45,452 bases of DNA from a virus, in the IMG/VR virus record IMGVR_UViG_3300045935_000007, positions 1-45,452 of that record. One strand, 5' to 3'. Below are positions 16,826-26,126 of the stretch, piece by piece. A program made the position numbers and the translations under genes. The notes under the pieces were generated by a model. That model saw only the letters and a list, made by a program, of their open reading frames with translations, searched no databases and had not been told where the DNA came from. The first letter of the stretch is position 1, and every line of letters starts with the position of its first letter.

Positions 16826-18355
16826 TTACACGAAAACAGGCATTGCGACGGTAGGCAGGTACGCAAATTGTGTCAGGGACAGCGTGTAATTCAGGTCACC
16901 TGCTGCGGCTTTAAGGTCAACCGGAATTGTGATTTCCTTATCCTTCGTCACAGCAATTTTGCCGCCGCCGAGTCCAAGCATCGGCGCGTCGAAAACGCAA
17001 CCTTGGTTATTCGCTGCCATGATGGCATTGAATTCCATATCTGTGTTGTTATTGATCGCAATGCAAGATGCAACGTCAGTAAAATACGCTGTGATGCTGC
17101 CAGAGAAATCGAAGTTGCCGGCTGTCGTATCAACGGCATACAAGCCAGCGCCGATAGCCTTTGTTGCAGCAACAGAATTCTTAATTGCCAACTTTGCTTC
17201 GTTGACGTAACCGAAAGCACCAGCAGCATTTAGCGAACCAGCATAAGCCGGTGCAACTTGTAAGCGATAAACATCGCTGGAAGTGTTATAAGCCTTCGAA
17301 ACTGTCTGTGCAACGCGCGTTCCAAACTTCAAACCCTGCGTGCCATTACGAACCGTGTGGGCACACGAAACGAACTTGAAATCGGCCGTCGCAATAGCTT
17401 CCAAACCAAGCGTGAAATCAACTTCGTCGGCAACAGAACCTTCCAAGTATTCGGCTTGCTGTCCGGTGCCGTTATTTCCGAGCGTGCGTTCCAGATTGTA
17501 AGTCCGACGCTTAATCAAAGTCGGATCGCTTTCATTACGGAGAAACTTGCCGAAATAAAGATCAACAAGCTTTGCGGTACCTGCATCGTTAACAGGCGTG
17601 AATGTAGTTTCGTCAAACGTGATTGCATGGGCGGCAATCGAACGAATACGAGCGAAACCCTTGTTTGCAGCGGAAACAAATTGATTAACCGAAGCATCAC
17701 CACCGATGAACAACCATTCGCCGAGATTTAAACCGAGCGTTGTGAAGTCGAGCGCGGTGGAACTCATGGTGAGAACTGACGCTGAAACAGTCAGCGTCAA
17801 ATCGCCGGAAGCAGCACGATAACCGACTTGTTCAAGCTTGGCAGTTGCAGGGGGCGAAGCTTCAGCAACCAAACCAGCAGCAGAAAGCGAACCAGCAGCG
17901 GACGCCGTAACCAACTTCAAACCGTTGTTTGCAGAATTGGTGAAATGCGAAGCCAGAACAAGTGCATTAACCGGGAAGCCGGCAAGACCAGTAGTGGCTT
18001 CATACGCTGTGCTTGTAACATCAATCAATGCAACGCTAGTTGCAGTCTTTGTCGGTTGCGTATCGGCCTTTTCATGTGCATCGGCAAACATGTAGCCTTG
18101 CATGAGGCGGAACATGCCGGCTTGCAAGAAATCGGAATTGAAACCGCCGCTCGCATCTTGTCCAGTGACGACAGAGCGAAAGTTTTGGCGACCCGCGTTA
18201 ATCGGAGCGCGCTCTGCGGTCTTCGTATCGCCTGCGAAATCGCTGTACGAATTTGGCTCCAACGGAAACCAAACCGGAGTACCCGGAAGTGTCCGTAACG
18301 TCGCTTCTTCGGCAATAGAAAGGCCCGATTGGTTGCTGTCGAGTTTGTTGACCAT
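16826..18355 (-). CDS. Major tail tube protein
   Basis: The 509-residue protein is placed directly before the chaperone pair and after the tail terminator, which is the tail tube slot. It is long for the family. The N-terminal part (VWFPLEPNSYSDF, GQDASGGFNSDFLQ) and C-terminal part (YNLERTLGNN through YTLSLTQFAYLP) resemble tail tube proteins of YSD1-type siphophages. The Ala/Thr/Ser-rich middle (about residues 110-260) may be an exposed inserted domain. Hundreds of copies form the tube. A terminator downstream fits high expression. Confidence 0.85.
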   Translation of the reverse strand: MVNKLDSNQSGLSIAEEATLRTLPGTPVWFPLEPNSYSDFAGDTKTAERAPINAGRQNFRSVVTGQDASGGFNSDFLQAGMFRLMQGYMFADAHEKADTQPTKTATSVALIDVTSTAYEATTGLAGFPVNALVLASHFTNSANNGLKLVTASAAGSLSAAGLVAEASPPATAKLEQVGYRAASGDLTLTVSASVLTMSSTALDFTTLGLNLGEWLFIGGDASVNQFVSAANKGFARIRSIAAHAITFDETTFTPVNDAGTAKLVDLYFGKFLRNESDPTLIKRRTYNLERTLGNNGTGQQAEYLEGSVADEVDFTLGLEAIATADFKFVSCAHTVRNGTQGLKFGTRVAQTVSKAYNTSSDVYRLQVAPAYAGSLNAAGAFGYVNEAKLAIKNSVAATKAIGAGLYAVDTTAGNFDFSGSITAYFTDVASCIAINNNTDMEFNAIMAANNQGCVFDAPMLGLGGGKIAVTKDKEITIPVDLKAAAGDLNYTLSLTQFAYLPTVAMPVFV

Positions 18356-18358
18356 ACA

Positions 18359-18787
18359 TTATCCTCTGAGTTCGGTATAGTCGTATTCGACTACGGTATT
18401 GAAACGGTAAAAACCTTTTTCGTCGGCAACCTGCGTTGCGCGCGAATTCTTGAAACTGACGAGCGCATTTTGCGCGCGGAACGCATCGCGCGCAAGGTTC
18501 GCCAACTCGCGGCAGTTATTGAAGCCTTGGGCATCGGTTTGCGGTGCGAATATTTGCACGTAAACTAAACCGCTCGATTCATACAATTTGTTTCCAATTG
18601 CATGGGCTTGTTCCATGACTGTTTGTTCGGAAACACGACACCAATATTTGGAACCATCAGGTATTGACGATTCCTTGACACCTTGCCAACGAATCTCGGG
18701 CGCATACCCACAGATAGCAGCCGCGTTAGACTGCCACGCAGTATTGAACTGTGTGAACATTGAATCGATTGCGGCTTTTGCTGTCAT
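18359..18787 (-). CDS. Tail terminator / tail completion protein, gpU-like
   Basis: The 142-residue protein lies directly upstream of the tail tube gene. It has the alpha/beta layout of tail terminators: an N-terminal helix (DSMFTQFNTAWQS), a WCRVSEQTVMEQA segment, then LVYVQIFAPQTDAQG and a helix NCRELANLARDAFRA. Such proteins form the hexameric ring that stops tube growth and joins head to tail. It overlaps the upstream gene by 4 nt (ATGA). Confidence 0.75.
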   Translation of the reverse strand: MTAKAAIDSMFTQFNTAWQSNAAAICGYAPEIRWQGVKESSIPDGSKYWCRVSEQTVMEQAHAIGNKLYESSGLVYVQIFAPQTDAQGFNNCRELANLARDAFRAQNALVSFKNSRATQVADEKGFYRFNTVVEYDYTELRG

Positions 18788-19176
18788 CGCGAAAGAATCA
18801 TTGTATGTAAAACTGCAATCTCGGCAGGGCGCAACGTTTCAAGTTTCGTTACGCGAAGTGTCTCTGTTTGGCCGTATTCATCGACCGTGATGCAAACATC
18901 GTTCAACGTTGGCACAAACTCGTCGTTGCCTGCGAGCAATGCCTGTGTGGAGCCCGTAGGAACGTCCAGGGCTGCGATCATCGCGGCCATTGAGGGGTTG
19001 GCCGTCCCCAGGGTCAGAAACGCCACGTAGGGGCTGAAATCGACGTGCGCACCCGTGGGATCGGGAGTCCACCCTTGGGCAGCAGTAGACGGCGCAGGAA
19101 ACTGCCGCCATGTGACCAATCGTCCATTCTTTTTTATGATTCGTTGCGCTGTTGCGCGTGCCCGAACGTAGTCCAT
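18784..19176 (-). CDS. Head-tail connector / stopper-like protein
   Basis: This 130-residue protein is beta-rich. It has an N-terminal helix (RARATAQRIIKKNGRLVTWR) and a C-terminal strand pattern (YGQTETLRVTKLETLRPAEI) like the FII or gp16-type head completion proteins that close the connector. Its stop overlaps the tail terminator start by 4 nt and its start shares one base with the upstream stop. A GC-rich stretch (18890-19110) interrupts the otherwise AT-richer operon, a possible sign of recombination. Confidence 0.65.
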   Translation of the reverse strand: MDYVRARATAQRIIKKNGRLVTWRQFPAPSTAAQGWTPDPTGAHVDFSPYVAFLTLGTANPSMAAMIAALDVPTGSTQALLAGNDEFVPTLNDVCITVDEYGQTETLRVTKLETLRPAEIAVLHTMILSR

Positions 19177-19703
19177 TAGATTCGAACCGTTGTTAGTGCA
19201 AAGCCACTGTCATCTTTAAACAAGATAGAAAGAAGCGAATCAACCTTAGATAACGTTGGTCCAGAAGTACCAATCGTTTCCGAATATTGGGTTTCTAACG
19301 ATCCAACCTTCTCACGAAGCACGAATTGCCCCGTTTGTGTGGGCATCAAATCAACATCGTTAAAAAGTTCAATGCACAATTGGCACTGTGCATTTTTAAG
19401 TTCCTGCGGAATTACATTGAATTCAACGGGATAATTGTCAATCAGCACTCCGCGACGTGGCCATTGCAATGGCTGCGGAACAGGCAAAGAACCATCATCG
19501 CCTGGATAATTGGATTTACATCCTTGAAACTGCTTACGCAACGCTTCGATATAATCCATCGCTTTTAATGCATGAGCATTCAGCGAATCATCAACAGCGG
19601 AAAGCGTGACTCCGCGCGCTAAAGCATACGCACGAATTGTAGCCAAATCGCAATATGAATTTGCGCCAGCAACGTTCGAACCATCTTCAATGATTAGAGC
19701 CAC
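19176..19703 (-). CDS. Head-tail adaptor, of the type often labelled DnaT-like
   Basis: The 175-residue protein starts MALIIEDGSNVAGANSYCDL and continues with LKAMDYIEALRKQFQG and PLQWPRRGVLID. This is the pattern of a phage family that databases label putative DnaT-like ssDNA-binding protein. Its position between major capsid and tail terminator, and its helical adaptor-like fold pattern, indicate a gp6/gp15-type connector adaptor. I treat the DnaT label as misleading for this context. Confidence 0.8.
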   Translation of the reverse strand: MALIIEDGSNVAGANSYCDLATIRAYALARGVTLSAVDDSLNAHALKAMDYIEALRKQFQGCKSNYPGDDGSLPVPQPLQWPRRGVLIDNYPVEFNVIPQELKNAQCQLCIELFNDVDLMPTQTGQFVLREKVGSLETQYSETIGTSGPTLSKVDSLLSILFKDDSGFALTTVRI

Positions 19704-19712
19704 GTTGATACC

Positions 19713-20072
19713 TTACTTTTGCGGCACCCAAGCCGGTGCAGTAGCGGATTGCTTAGGCGCAACAGGGGCTTTCTTTTGCGGCGTTTCTTGCACTTCATCT
19801 TCGGCAATTTGTTCCGGTTCAAGACCAGACAAAATTGCATCGCGATGCGCCTTCAAAACATCGGCACCGCGAGGATAACTTTGATACGCTTCGGGAATCG
19901 CCTTACCGGCAACGCCGGCGGCCTTTTCCGGTGCGGAACCGCCTGGATCAATCGAACCATTGCGAACACGAACGCGACCACCCAAATCGAAGATTTCGAT
20001 TTGCTCTTCACGCGTAGGGATTGCACCCTTTGCGAAGTAAAGAATTTCTGGGTCTTTTTGTGCGGAAATCAT
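19713..20072 (-). CDS. Small head-region protein of unknown function
   Basis: The 119-residue protein follows the capsid gene after a terminator. It starts MISAQKDPEILYFAKGAIPTREEQIEIFD. The second half is low-complexity, rich in Pro, Ala, Gln and Lys (PEQIAEDEVQETPQKKAPVAPK), and so probably disordered. It could be a head decoration or connector accessory protein by position. I recognise no family. Confidence 0.7.
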   Translation of the reverse strand: MISAQKDPEILYFAKGAIPTREEQIEIFDLGGRVRVRNGSIDPGGSAPEKAAGVAGKAIPEAYQSYPRGADVLKAHRDAILSGLEPEQIAEDEVQETPQKKAPVAPKQSATAPAWVPQK

Positions 20073-20087
20073 AATTCAATCCTTTAT

Positions 20088-20117
20088 TTAAAAACAGGGG
20101 CATTGCGCCCCTGTTTC
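20088..20117 (-). terminator. Terminator after the major capsid gene
   Basis: On the minus strand AAACAGGGGC-GCAAT-GCCCCTGTTT is followed by TTAAATA. The long perfect stem lies between the capsid stop and the next gene. It should trim the capsid transcript and lower readthrough into the connector genes. Confidence 0.88.
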
Positions 20118-20142
20118 GTTCACAACTACTTTGTATTAGCTG

Positions 20143-21099
20143 TTACTGCGACAGCCCGACAACACCAGCCAAATCCTTGTTGGATGTAACGATCTTGTCC
20201 CAATTCGTTGCCGTTTGCAGCGCCGAATCATTGGGCGACTTCCCGCCGTTGGTCTTGTCCCAGGTGAAGCCCTTAATGCCGAGTTGATACGTCCATTCCG
20301 ATTGGTACGTGCGAGCGATGTTTTCATCACCGTTACGGGTATCCCAATTGTCCTCGAAATCGCCGTTTTGTTCGACAGTAATTGCGTTTTGAGTCAAGCC
20401 GAGCGTGCGATACTTCGTGCCCGAAGACGTGTAGGTAAGGCCCGGCGCATCGGTAACGATATACACGCGGCCGAACGGGTCTTGCGAAATAGCAACCGTG
20501 CCGTATTTGAACAGCAATTGCGTATTCGTCAACGCATTCGCCCACAGGTCAAACATCACCTTGGAATGAAGCACCCAAGCGGCGATTTGCGTAGCGCGGT
20601 CACCGAACTTCGCAGCCGTGTTGTTCAAGAACAGTTGCGAAGCAACGGCCGAAGTACCGTCATAGGTGACGGCCGCTTGATTCGCAAGCGCAATGCCACC
20701 GCAAGAAATCGCGGTATTGAGCATATCTGCCATCGAATCGCCGGCCAACTGTTGACCGAGTGCAGCGCCAGCAACCTGCGGATTCATTTGAATCCACTTA
20801 AATTGCTGCGGGTCCATTTGCACAGGAACCGAACCGCCTGCAATCTTGACCATCGTATCAACAAGCTGGGTCATTTGCTTGTTCGTTTGTGCACCAGTAC
20901 CATAGGCATTACGACGCTTCACAAGGCCGGCGATCTTGGCAAAGAATGCCTTATCGCTGTAGTCGCCTTGGTGCGCACCTTGCCCGAGGGTAATAGTGCC
21001 TTGCGAGTTTTCATTGAAAACTGCAATATTCTGCGCTTGAACTTCCGTCATTGCGGAATAAGCGTATTCGGAGAAAACTGCTAAGTCGGAAAGTGCCAC
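20143..21099 (-). CDS. Major capsid protein
   Basis: This 318-residue protein lies directly after the scaffold gene in transcription order. It starts MALSDLAVFSEYAYSAMTEV and shows the composition of capsid proteins of BcepNazgul/Sano-type siphophages (pattern recalled from knowledge of those phages, not searched). Features include an N-terminal helix, AWVLHSKVMFDLWANALTN in the middle and GLTYTSSGTKYRTLGLTQNAI near the A-domain. It builds the icosahedral shell. A strong terminator follows. No cleavage protease gene is evident, and a separate scaffold is present. Confidence 0.85.
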   Translation of the reverse strand: MALSDLAVFSEYAYSAMTEVQAQNIAVFNENSQGTITLGQGAHQGDYSDKAFFAKIAGLVKRRNAYGTGAQTNKQMTQLVDTMVKIAGGSVPVQMDPQQFKWIQMNPQVAGAALGQQLAGDSMADMLNTAISCGGIALANQAAVTYDGTSAVASQLFLNNTAAKFGDRATQIAAWVLHSKVMFDLWANALTNTQLLFKYGTVAISQDPFGRVYIVTDAPGLTYTSSGTKYRTLGLTQNAITVEQNGDFEDNWDTRNGDENIARTYQSEWTYQLGIKGFTWDKTNGGKSPNDSALQTATNWDKIVTSNKDLAGVVGLSQ

Positions 21100-21126
21100 G
21101 ATGATACCTCTTTGGATTCGTGCGGT

Positions 21127-21858
21127 TTAAGTTGCGGCCTTTTTCGAGTCGATAAGTGCAACCAAATCAGCCGGCGCAGCTTTCGCTAAATTAAGTGCCT
21201 TTCCATCGCCGCCCGTACCGGCACCGCCGAAACGAGATTGCGCATTAGGGGCCTGCACGTTACTGGCACCGCCAGAACCGCCGCCCCTGTTCGCGATAAT
21301 TATAGGGGCGAATTCCTTGTTCCCTGCAATCTCTTTTTGCAGGTCTTCCATAGTCAACGCAGAAATTTTGCCCTCGGCATCAAGAATTCGGGTAACTGGA
21401 CTATCTCCGGTCAAATCGACCTTGATTCGCGGCAGAATATGCGGCATCAAAAGCGATGGAGAATTGCTGATCTTACTGGCCAATTCACGCGCAACATTCT
21501 GGCGCAAATGTGTATCAAGCATTCCAGTCAACTTACCAGTAGTTGCCTTATGCTCGTTTTCACGCTCAGCCAACTTTGCTTTCCACGATTCATCCAGCGT
21601 CTTAACATCGCCATTCTTACGTGCGTCATTGCCCTTCAATTCTTCCATTTCGGCTTTAAGCTTTGCAGCTTCAGCCTTTGCAGCCTTTGCATCTTCCTTT
21701 TCACGATCACGAGCGCGGCGCAATGCATCCGGGGAATCATCCGGCGATTCGCCATCAATGTCGAGAATGTAATCTTCTCCAACCTTCTTGTATTCAGTTT
21801 TGATACCGTCGGATAGCTTTTCGAAATCAGCCGCTGTAATCTTACGCTTGAGAGCCAT
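21127..21858 (-). CDS. Capsid scaffolding protein
   Basis: The 243-residue protein is highly charged and helical. A central coiled coil at about residues 45-110 is rich in Ala, Lys and Glu (DREKEDAKAAKAEAAKL). The C-terminus is Gly/Asn-rich with an ALNLAKAAPADLVALIDS helix. It lies between minor head protein and capsid, where phage scaffolds are encoded. The ATG at 21858 (MALKRKITAADF) is preferred; a GTG 12 nt upstream is possible. Scaffold proteins guide procapsid assembly and then leave. Confidence 0.85.
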   Translation of the reverse strand: MALKRKITAADFEKLSDGIKTEYKKVGEDYILDIDGESPDDSPDALRRARDREKEDAKAAKAEAAKLKAEMEELKGNDARKNGDVKTLDESWKAKLAERENEHKATTGKLTGMLDTHLRQNVARELASKISNSPSLLMPHILPRIKVDLTGDSPVTRILDAEGKISALTMEDLQKEIAGNKEFAPIIIANRGGGSGGASNVQAPNAQSRFGGAGTGGDGKALNLAKAAPADLVALIDSKKAAT

Positions 21859-21892
21859 TTTTGGCACCACTTAATTTAAGTAACGCACCGCG

Positions 21893-22981
21893 TTACGGAT
21901 TGAGAATCAATGAAAGTTTTTGCGCAAATTGCGATATTGTAATTGGCGTTGCATCCTCGAACTTAGGAACATCCTTTGCGCGAAGTTTGCCGGACTCCAA
22001 TGCTTGCAACTTGCTAGGCGACAGTATATCCGACAGAAACGCGCTAGGTTGCGATTTAAGCCAGTTATACCATGTGTAATTTGGCGACTCTGAGTCTGTG
22101 CCCACAGAAGGAACGATGTCAGAGCGACAGCCGATATGGGCAGGCGGTAGCGGTCCCTCGCCGAAGCGATAGCGATTTCCATCGCGCTCTTGACAAATTA
22201 CTGTCGTTTTGCCATCAATGATCGAAGACCAAAAATAGTAGTCGAAATAACTCGACATTGTTGCAGCTTTAACAACGCTAGTTGCATGCTGCGCAAGTGT
22301 ATTGATTACCGCGCTTTGTTGATTGAATACGCGAGCAATTACACCATCTTGATTATTCTTTGAAGTTGTTCCGACAATCGTGTTTACGACATCAGCAACC
22401 TTGGAACGATTGGCGTACCCTTTTCGAATTTCACTTTCAACCGACGCCATCGCTGAAACTGTCGATCCACTCAGAAACTGCATTGGCATCGCACCGTTGG
22501 CAGGTAATGGTGAATTCGTAATGATTGCCCAAAGTCGTGTATTGCCCGCACCACTACCGGCTAACAATGCCAAACCGAACAACCCTGCACCGATGACTTT
22601 GCCTAACGTATCGTCTTCTTTAGTTTTGTCCGGTATTGTGGGCAATTGCTCGCTTGAATCTTCGGCTTGCAGATACTTAAAAACAAACTTTGTCACAGCC
22701 AAATCAGCGAATGCAAAATCCCGCAATTGCTCATGCGCTGCAACAATATATTCGTTATAAATGCCAAGCTGGTCAGAATGAATTTGCCTTATAAGCAACT
22801 GTAATTGAACCTTTGTTAATTGGTCCAAACTGGTTACGTTTAAATTGTTTAAACGGCGACGAATTAATGCAACAAGTTTAGATGCAAATGCATTAAAACT
22901 TGCAGCAATTCCCAACTTAACACATTCAACATAAATTTGATGTCGTGTCATAACATCGTGATAGCGGCTTTGTTTTGTCAC
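21893..22981 (-). CDS. Minor head / head morphogenesis protein, Mu gpF / SPP1 gp7 type
   Basis: The 362-residue protein has the C-terminal signature of the family: YYFWSSIIDGKTTVICQERDG followed by GPLPPAHIGCRSDIVP (residues ~250-300). The N-terminal half is helical. Such proteins bind the portal and are present in a few copies in the head, where they help genome ejection. The gene overlaps the portal stop by 4 nt (ATGA), so portal and minor head protein are coupled. Confidence 0.9.
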   Translation of the reverse strand: MTKQSRYHDVMTRHQIYVECVKLGIAASFNAFASKLVALIRRRLNNLNVTSLDQLTKVQLQLLIRQIHSDQLGIYNEYIVAAHEQLRDFAFADLAVTKFVFKYLQAEDSSEQLPTIPDKTKEDDTLGKVIGAGLFGLALLAGSGAGNTRLWAIITNSPLPANGAMPMQFLSGSTVSAMASVESEIRKGYANRSKVADVVNTIVGTTSKNNQDGVIARVFNQQSAVINTLAQHATSVVKAATMSSYFDYYFWSSIIDGKTTVICQERDGNRYRFGEGPLPPAHIGCRSDIVPSVGTDSESPNYTWYNWLKSQPSAFLSDILSPSKLQALESGKLRAKDVPKFEDATPITISQFAQKLSLILNP

Positions 22982-24549
22982 GATGCTGCCTTTTTATCGG
23001 CAGGCTGTTGATTAGCAGCGGGATCATTTGTAGAACCTGGAACAATAGGCGCAACACTGTTTTCTGCAACAAGCTGCAATTGGTCGGCTTGTTCGTTAGC
23101 AATGTCTTCTTTAGCCAAGTCATCGTCTTCGGTAGCAATGCCGGCTTGATGATATGCAGCACGCATTTCATTCCACGTAATTGCACCAGCTTGCCATTCA
23201 GCAATTAACTGCGCCCGATCAAGCGATGTCATTTGCGACAACCCTAAATCAGCGTGAACCTCAAAATCAATCTTTCCAGTTTCCCCAACAAACCTAGCGC
23301 ACCATCCGAGAGCCTTTGTAAAGCCCATTGATACATTTCGCGCAACATTAGATAGAACTGATGTTTCTGAAACGTTATTGATGCTTGCTTCTGTAGCTGT
23401 TTTGTCCGGAGCGGACTTATCGCTATTGGCAACCAGCTTTGCACCGATAGCCCGCATTTGCTGTTCCTTCGAATCCATTGCCTCTTTAGGCATGATATTT
23501 GGAGCAGCTTGCAGCAAACCAGCAGCGCCATTAACCGGCAGCGGAATTAAACCTCGCGAACCAATTGCAATCTTTCCATGCAGGATGTCTTTAACCCATG
23601 CCTCGGTTAAACCGCTGGCCCAAGGTGTAGGCTGTCCAACAATAAAACAAGACTCTTCGTAATCGGCTGAATTGCGATAATGAGCCAAATTCAAAACAGA
23701 CATGTCATAAAGCGGGGGTTGATCCGGCTTTGCAACATTCTTCCAAACACCTAAAAATTCAAACGGAATTTCTTTGAATGTATTTCCATCAGCATCCGTA
23801 GGAATAACTGTCGATTCTACGATTTGAAACAATGACTGCAAACCGGCCGGTGTTGGTTGCGCTTGCAGCACGCCAGCAACAGGGCGACGCCAAACTGTCA
23901 CAGCGTAATCACCAGCATCATTCAATTCAAGCACACGATATTGAATAACACGCATCATTTCGAATCGATTAATTGCAAGCGGCAAATCAATGATTTCGCG
24001 CAACACAACTAACACAAGCTGCCAAACACCGCCCTTTTTCTCATAGCGCCAATTAATCATATCTTGCGCTTCATATACGCGCAATGTCGGTTGAATTCCA
24101 CCTGTTTCTAAATCTGCAACGGTTACACTACCGTCTGTCTTTGGATAATCTGCCCACAGGCCAGCACGTCCATTCGCAATCATTTGCGCCACGGCTTGCT
24201 TTGTCGCCTGCACGAGAGGGACGCCTTCGCCCGTTGCGTCCTCTGCAAGCACATTCAATTTAGGCGGCAACTTCACGACCGGATCGCGAAGGAACATAAA
24301 ACCGACCGCACCTCCGTGGGTACGCGCTGTTACGTTAAAAAATACAGCACGACGTAGGTATGCCTCATACCTTGCCATATTTTCCGATGATTGATCGTCG
24401 GCATTCGGCATTGGGAGATATTTCCACTTACGATGCTTTACAGCATGTTCGCCTTTCAAGCAATCTGCGATTTGTTCGTAAATTGGAAGCATTTCAACGA
24501 CTTCAGGTCGAATAAATTCAACGCCGTTTAATTTTCCGACTGTAGCCAT
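22978..24549 (-). CDS. Portal protein, DUF4055 type
   Basis: This 523-residue protein follows the large terminase and has the DUF4055 pattern: YLPMPNAD near residue 45, AYLRRAVFFNVTARTHGG at ~65-83, GRAGLWADYP and RVYEAQDMINWRYE. The helical C-terminus has an acidic tail. It forms the dodecameric ring at the packaging vertex. The end of the gene overlaps the minor head protein by 4 nt. Confidence 0.9.
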   Translation of the reverse strand: MATVGKLNGVEFIRPEVVEMLPIYEQIADCLKGEHAVKHRKWKYLPMPNADDQSSENMARYEAYLRRAVFFNVTARTHGGAVGFMFLRDPVVKLPPKLNVLAEDATGEGVPLVQATKQAVAQMIANGRAGLWADYPKTDGSVTVADLETGGIQPTLRVYEAQDMINWRYEKKGGVWQLVLVVLREIIDLPLAINRFEMMRVIQYRVLELNDAGDYAVTVWRRPVAGVLQAQPTPAGLQSLFQIVESTVIPTDADGNTFKEIPFEFLGVWKNVAKPDQPPLYDMSVLNLAHYRNSADYEESCFIVGQPTPWASGLTEAWVKDILHGKIAIGSRGLIPLPVNGAAGLLQAAPNIMPKEAMDSKEQQMRAIGAKLVANSDKSAPDKTATEASINNVSETSVLSNVARNVSMGFTKALGWCARFVGETGKIDFEVHADLGLSQMTSLDRAQLIAEWQAGAITWNEMRAAYHQAGIATEDDDLAKEDIANEQADQLQLVAENSVAPIVPGSTNDPAANQQPADKKAAS

Positions 24550-24557
24550 TTGTTATC

Positions 24558-26126
24558 CTAATGCGCGAATGATGTAGAAATCTTTGTAGCGTAGCGGTTG
24601 CTAGACGTTAAAACTCGATATCGAATTGAATCCCAAATGTGGTCTTCAGAATCGGTATCAATATCGTCTGGCTTATCAATGTCTCTTTCGAGAGATGGCA
24701 GAATGTCTAGCGTAGCTTTGCAATTTCGTGTGAAGTATATCCCCGCGCCTTCACGCCGCACAGCAGATTCCAGCCGATCCCGCATCAATTGCAGCCCGAT
24801 AATCCGCGAACCTGGAGATTTATCGCTTACTGTCCATATAACACCCTTATCGCGCATTTTCTTTGCAATAGTATCAACGTCAACTTCGCGAACTTGATCG
24901 ATTTGATTATCTGCTGGACCGCTGCGAGGTTGAGTTAAAATCCAACCTTCTTGCATTAATGATATTTCACGTTCAATGATACCGATTGCAATATCACCGG
25001 CGGACATTTTAATACCTTTGTTTAATCCAATTTCCTTGCAGCCATACCATTCAGCGATTGCTATCAGCGAACCAGCGGCGGGGCAAAATATTGTGCCATC
25101 GGGCATTGTCGCTTCGGTGCCGTCTGCTTCAGCCCACCAATGAACTGCGAAAGGATGTGTTGATCCCCAATCGAACGAACGATTGATGTGCCAATCTTTA
25201 GGCACAACAAAACGATTGACAATGTGAATATCGTTCTTCCATACATCGTCAAATGCACCGCCAGATACGACATCCCAGCTTCCTAACAACCACGCCTTGC
25301 GCAAGTTCTCATCGGTGATTGAATCTAATTCAGCAATATATTCTTTAGCAAGATAAATGTTCTCTCGCCAACTACCGAAAATTGCAACCTGCGTTTTTGT
25401 TACTATTACTTCAGTCTGCGAACGTGGATCAAAAACTTCTGAATGCTTATATACAATCTCACCATGTCCAGCAATATCGATGAATCGACGTTTAACCCAA
25501 TTGTGACCAGGGCCATTACTATTCGTTGTGCTGAATACCTCTAAAGGGATTTCAGGCACAACCATTCTAATGCCGGCTTTTTCATCAATAAACGGCGCAT
25601 GCAATGCAGGAACAAACGATGACCGATTACACGACATGAACTTTTCATACAGGTCTGGCGTCGGATATTTTGTCAGTTCGTTCCAACCTAAAAATGGGTA
25701 TTCGTGACCATGGAAATCGTCATAATCTTCCAACTTCTTAACATGGCGAAATAGCAGTTCTTCACCTGTCGGCCAAACCCATTTATATTCTTGAGCACTT
25801 GCTAAAAACTTTGCACCGTCGTTGAAACGTTTAAATTCACGTTTCGATTGATTAACTAAATCCGATAAATTTTTGAATTCGCGATCAAAGATGACACCGC
25901 GCCAATATTGACCGTAGCCGATACCCACACGACGACGGAACCGCATCAACTGCGTAATCGTTTTGCCTGGACCGCGCGCGCCGTGGAATAGGATGTGATC
26001 GCACGGACATGACAATGCCAATTCCTGCGATGTGCCTGGAATTGGTTGCCAAATTATCGAAGATACAATTAGAGCCGCTTTACTTAATGCGCTCTTAATT
26101 GGCCCTCTAATGGGTGCTACGCGCAT
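24558..26126 (-). CDS. terL: Terminase large subunit
   Basis: The 522-residue packaging motor has Walker A GARGPGKT at residues 49-56, a Walker B-like segment PFLGWNEL with the catalytic Glu near residue 150, and a C-terminal RNase H-like nuclease starting RSFDWGSTHPFAVHWW. The ATG at 26126 is preferred because the only upstream in-frame start is a TTG at 26177 deep inside the small subunit gene. With this start it overlaps that gene by 20 nt. Packaging mode (headful or cohesive end) cannot be read from the sequence; circular assembly fits a permuted headful genome. Confidence 0.93.
   Translation of the reverse strand: MRVAPIRGPIKSALSKAALIVSSIIWQPIPGTSQELALSCPCDHILFHGARGPGKTITQLMRFRRRVGIGYGQYWRGVIFDREFKNLSDLVNQSKREFKRFNDGAKFLASAQEYKWVWPTGEELLFRHVKKLEDYDDFHGHEYPFLGWNELTKYPTPDLYEKFMSCNRSSFVPALHAPFIDEKAGIRMVVPEIPLEVFSTTNSNGPGHNWVKRRFIDIAGHGEIVYKHSEVFDPRSQTEVIVTKTQVAIFGSWRENIYLAKEYIAELDSITDENLRKAWLLGSWDVVSGGAFDDVWKNDIHIVNRFVVPKDWHINRSFDWGSTHPFAVHWWAEADGTEATMPDGTIFCPAAGSLIAIAEWYGCKEIGLNKGIKMSAGDIAIGIIEREISLMQEGWILTQPRSGPADNQIDQVREVDVDTIAKKMRDKGVIWTVSDKSPGSRIIGLQLMRDRLESAVRREGAGIYFTRNCKATLDILPSLERDIDKPDDIDTDSEDHIWDSIRYRVLTSSNRYATKISTSFAH

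Noticed and set aside
19176-19703. Replication protein DnaT, as a name-based annotation would give
   Set aside because: The gene lies among connector genes. The family label comes from weak similarity, and a head-tail adaptor role fits better.
20215-21084. Long open frame (289 codons) on the plus strand opposite the capsid gene
   Set aside because: It is a shadow of the capsid coding frame: no ribosome-binding site, Arg-rich unnatural composition, antisense to a certain structural gene.
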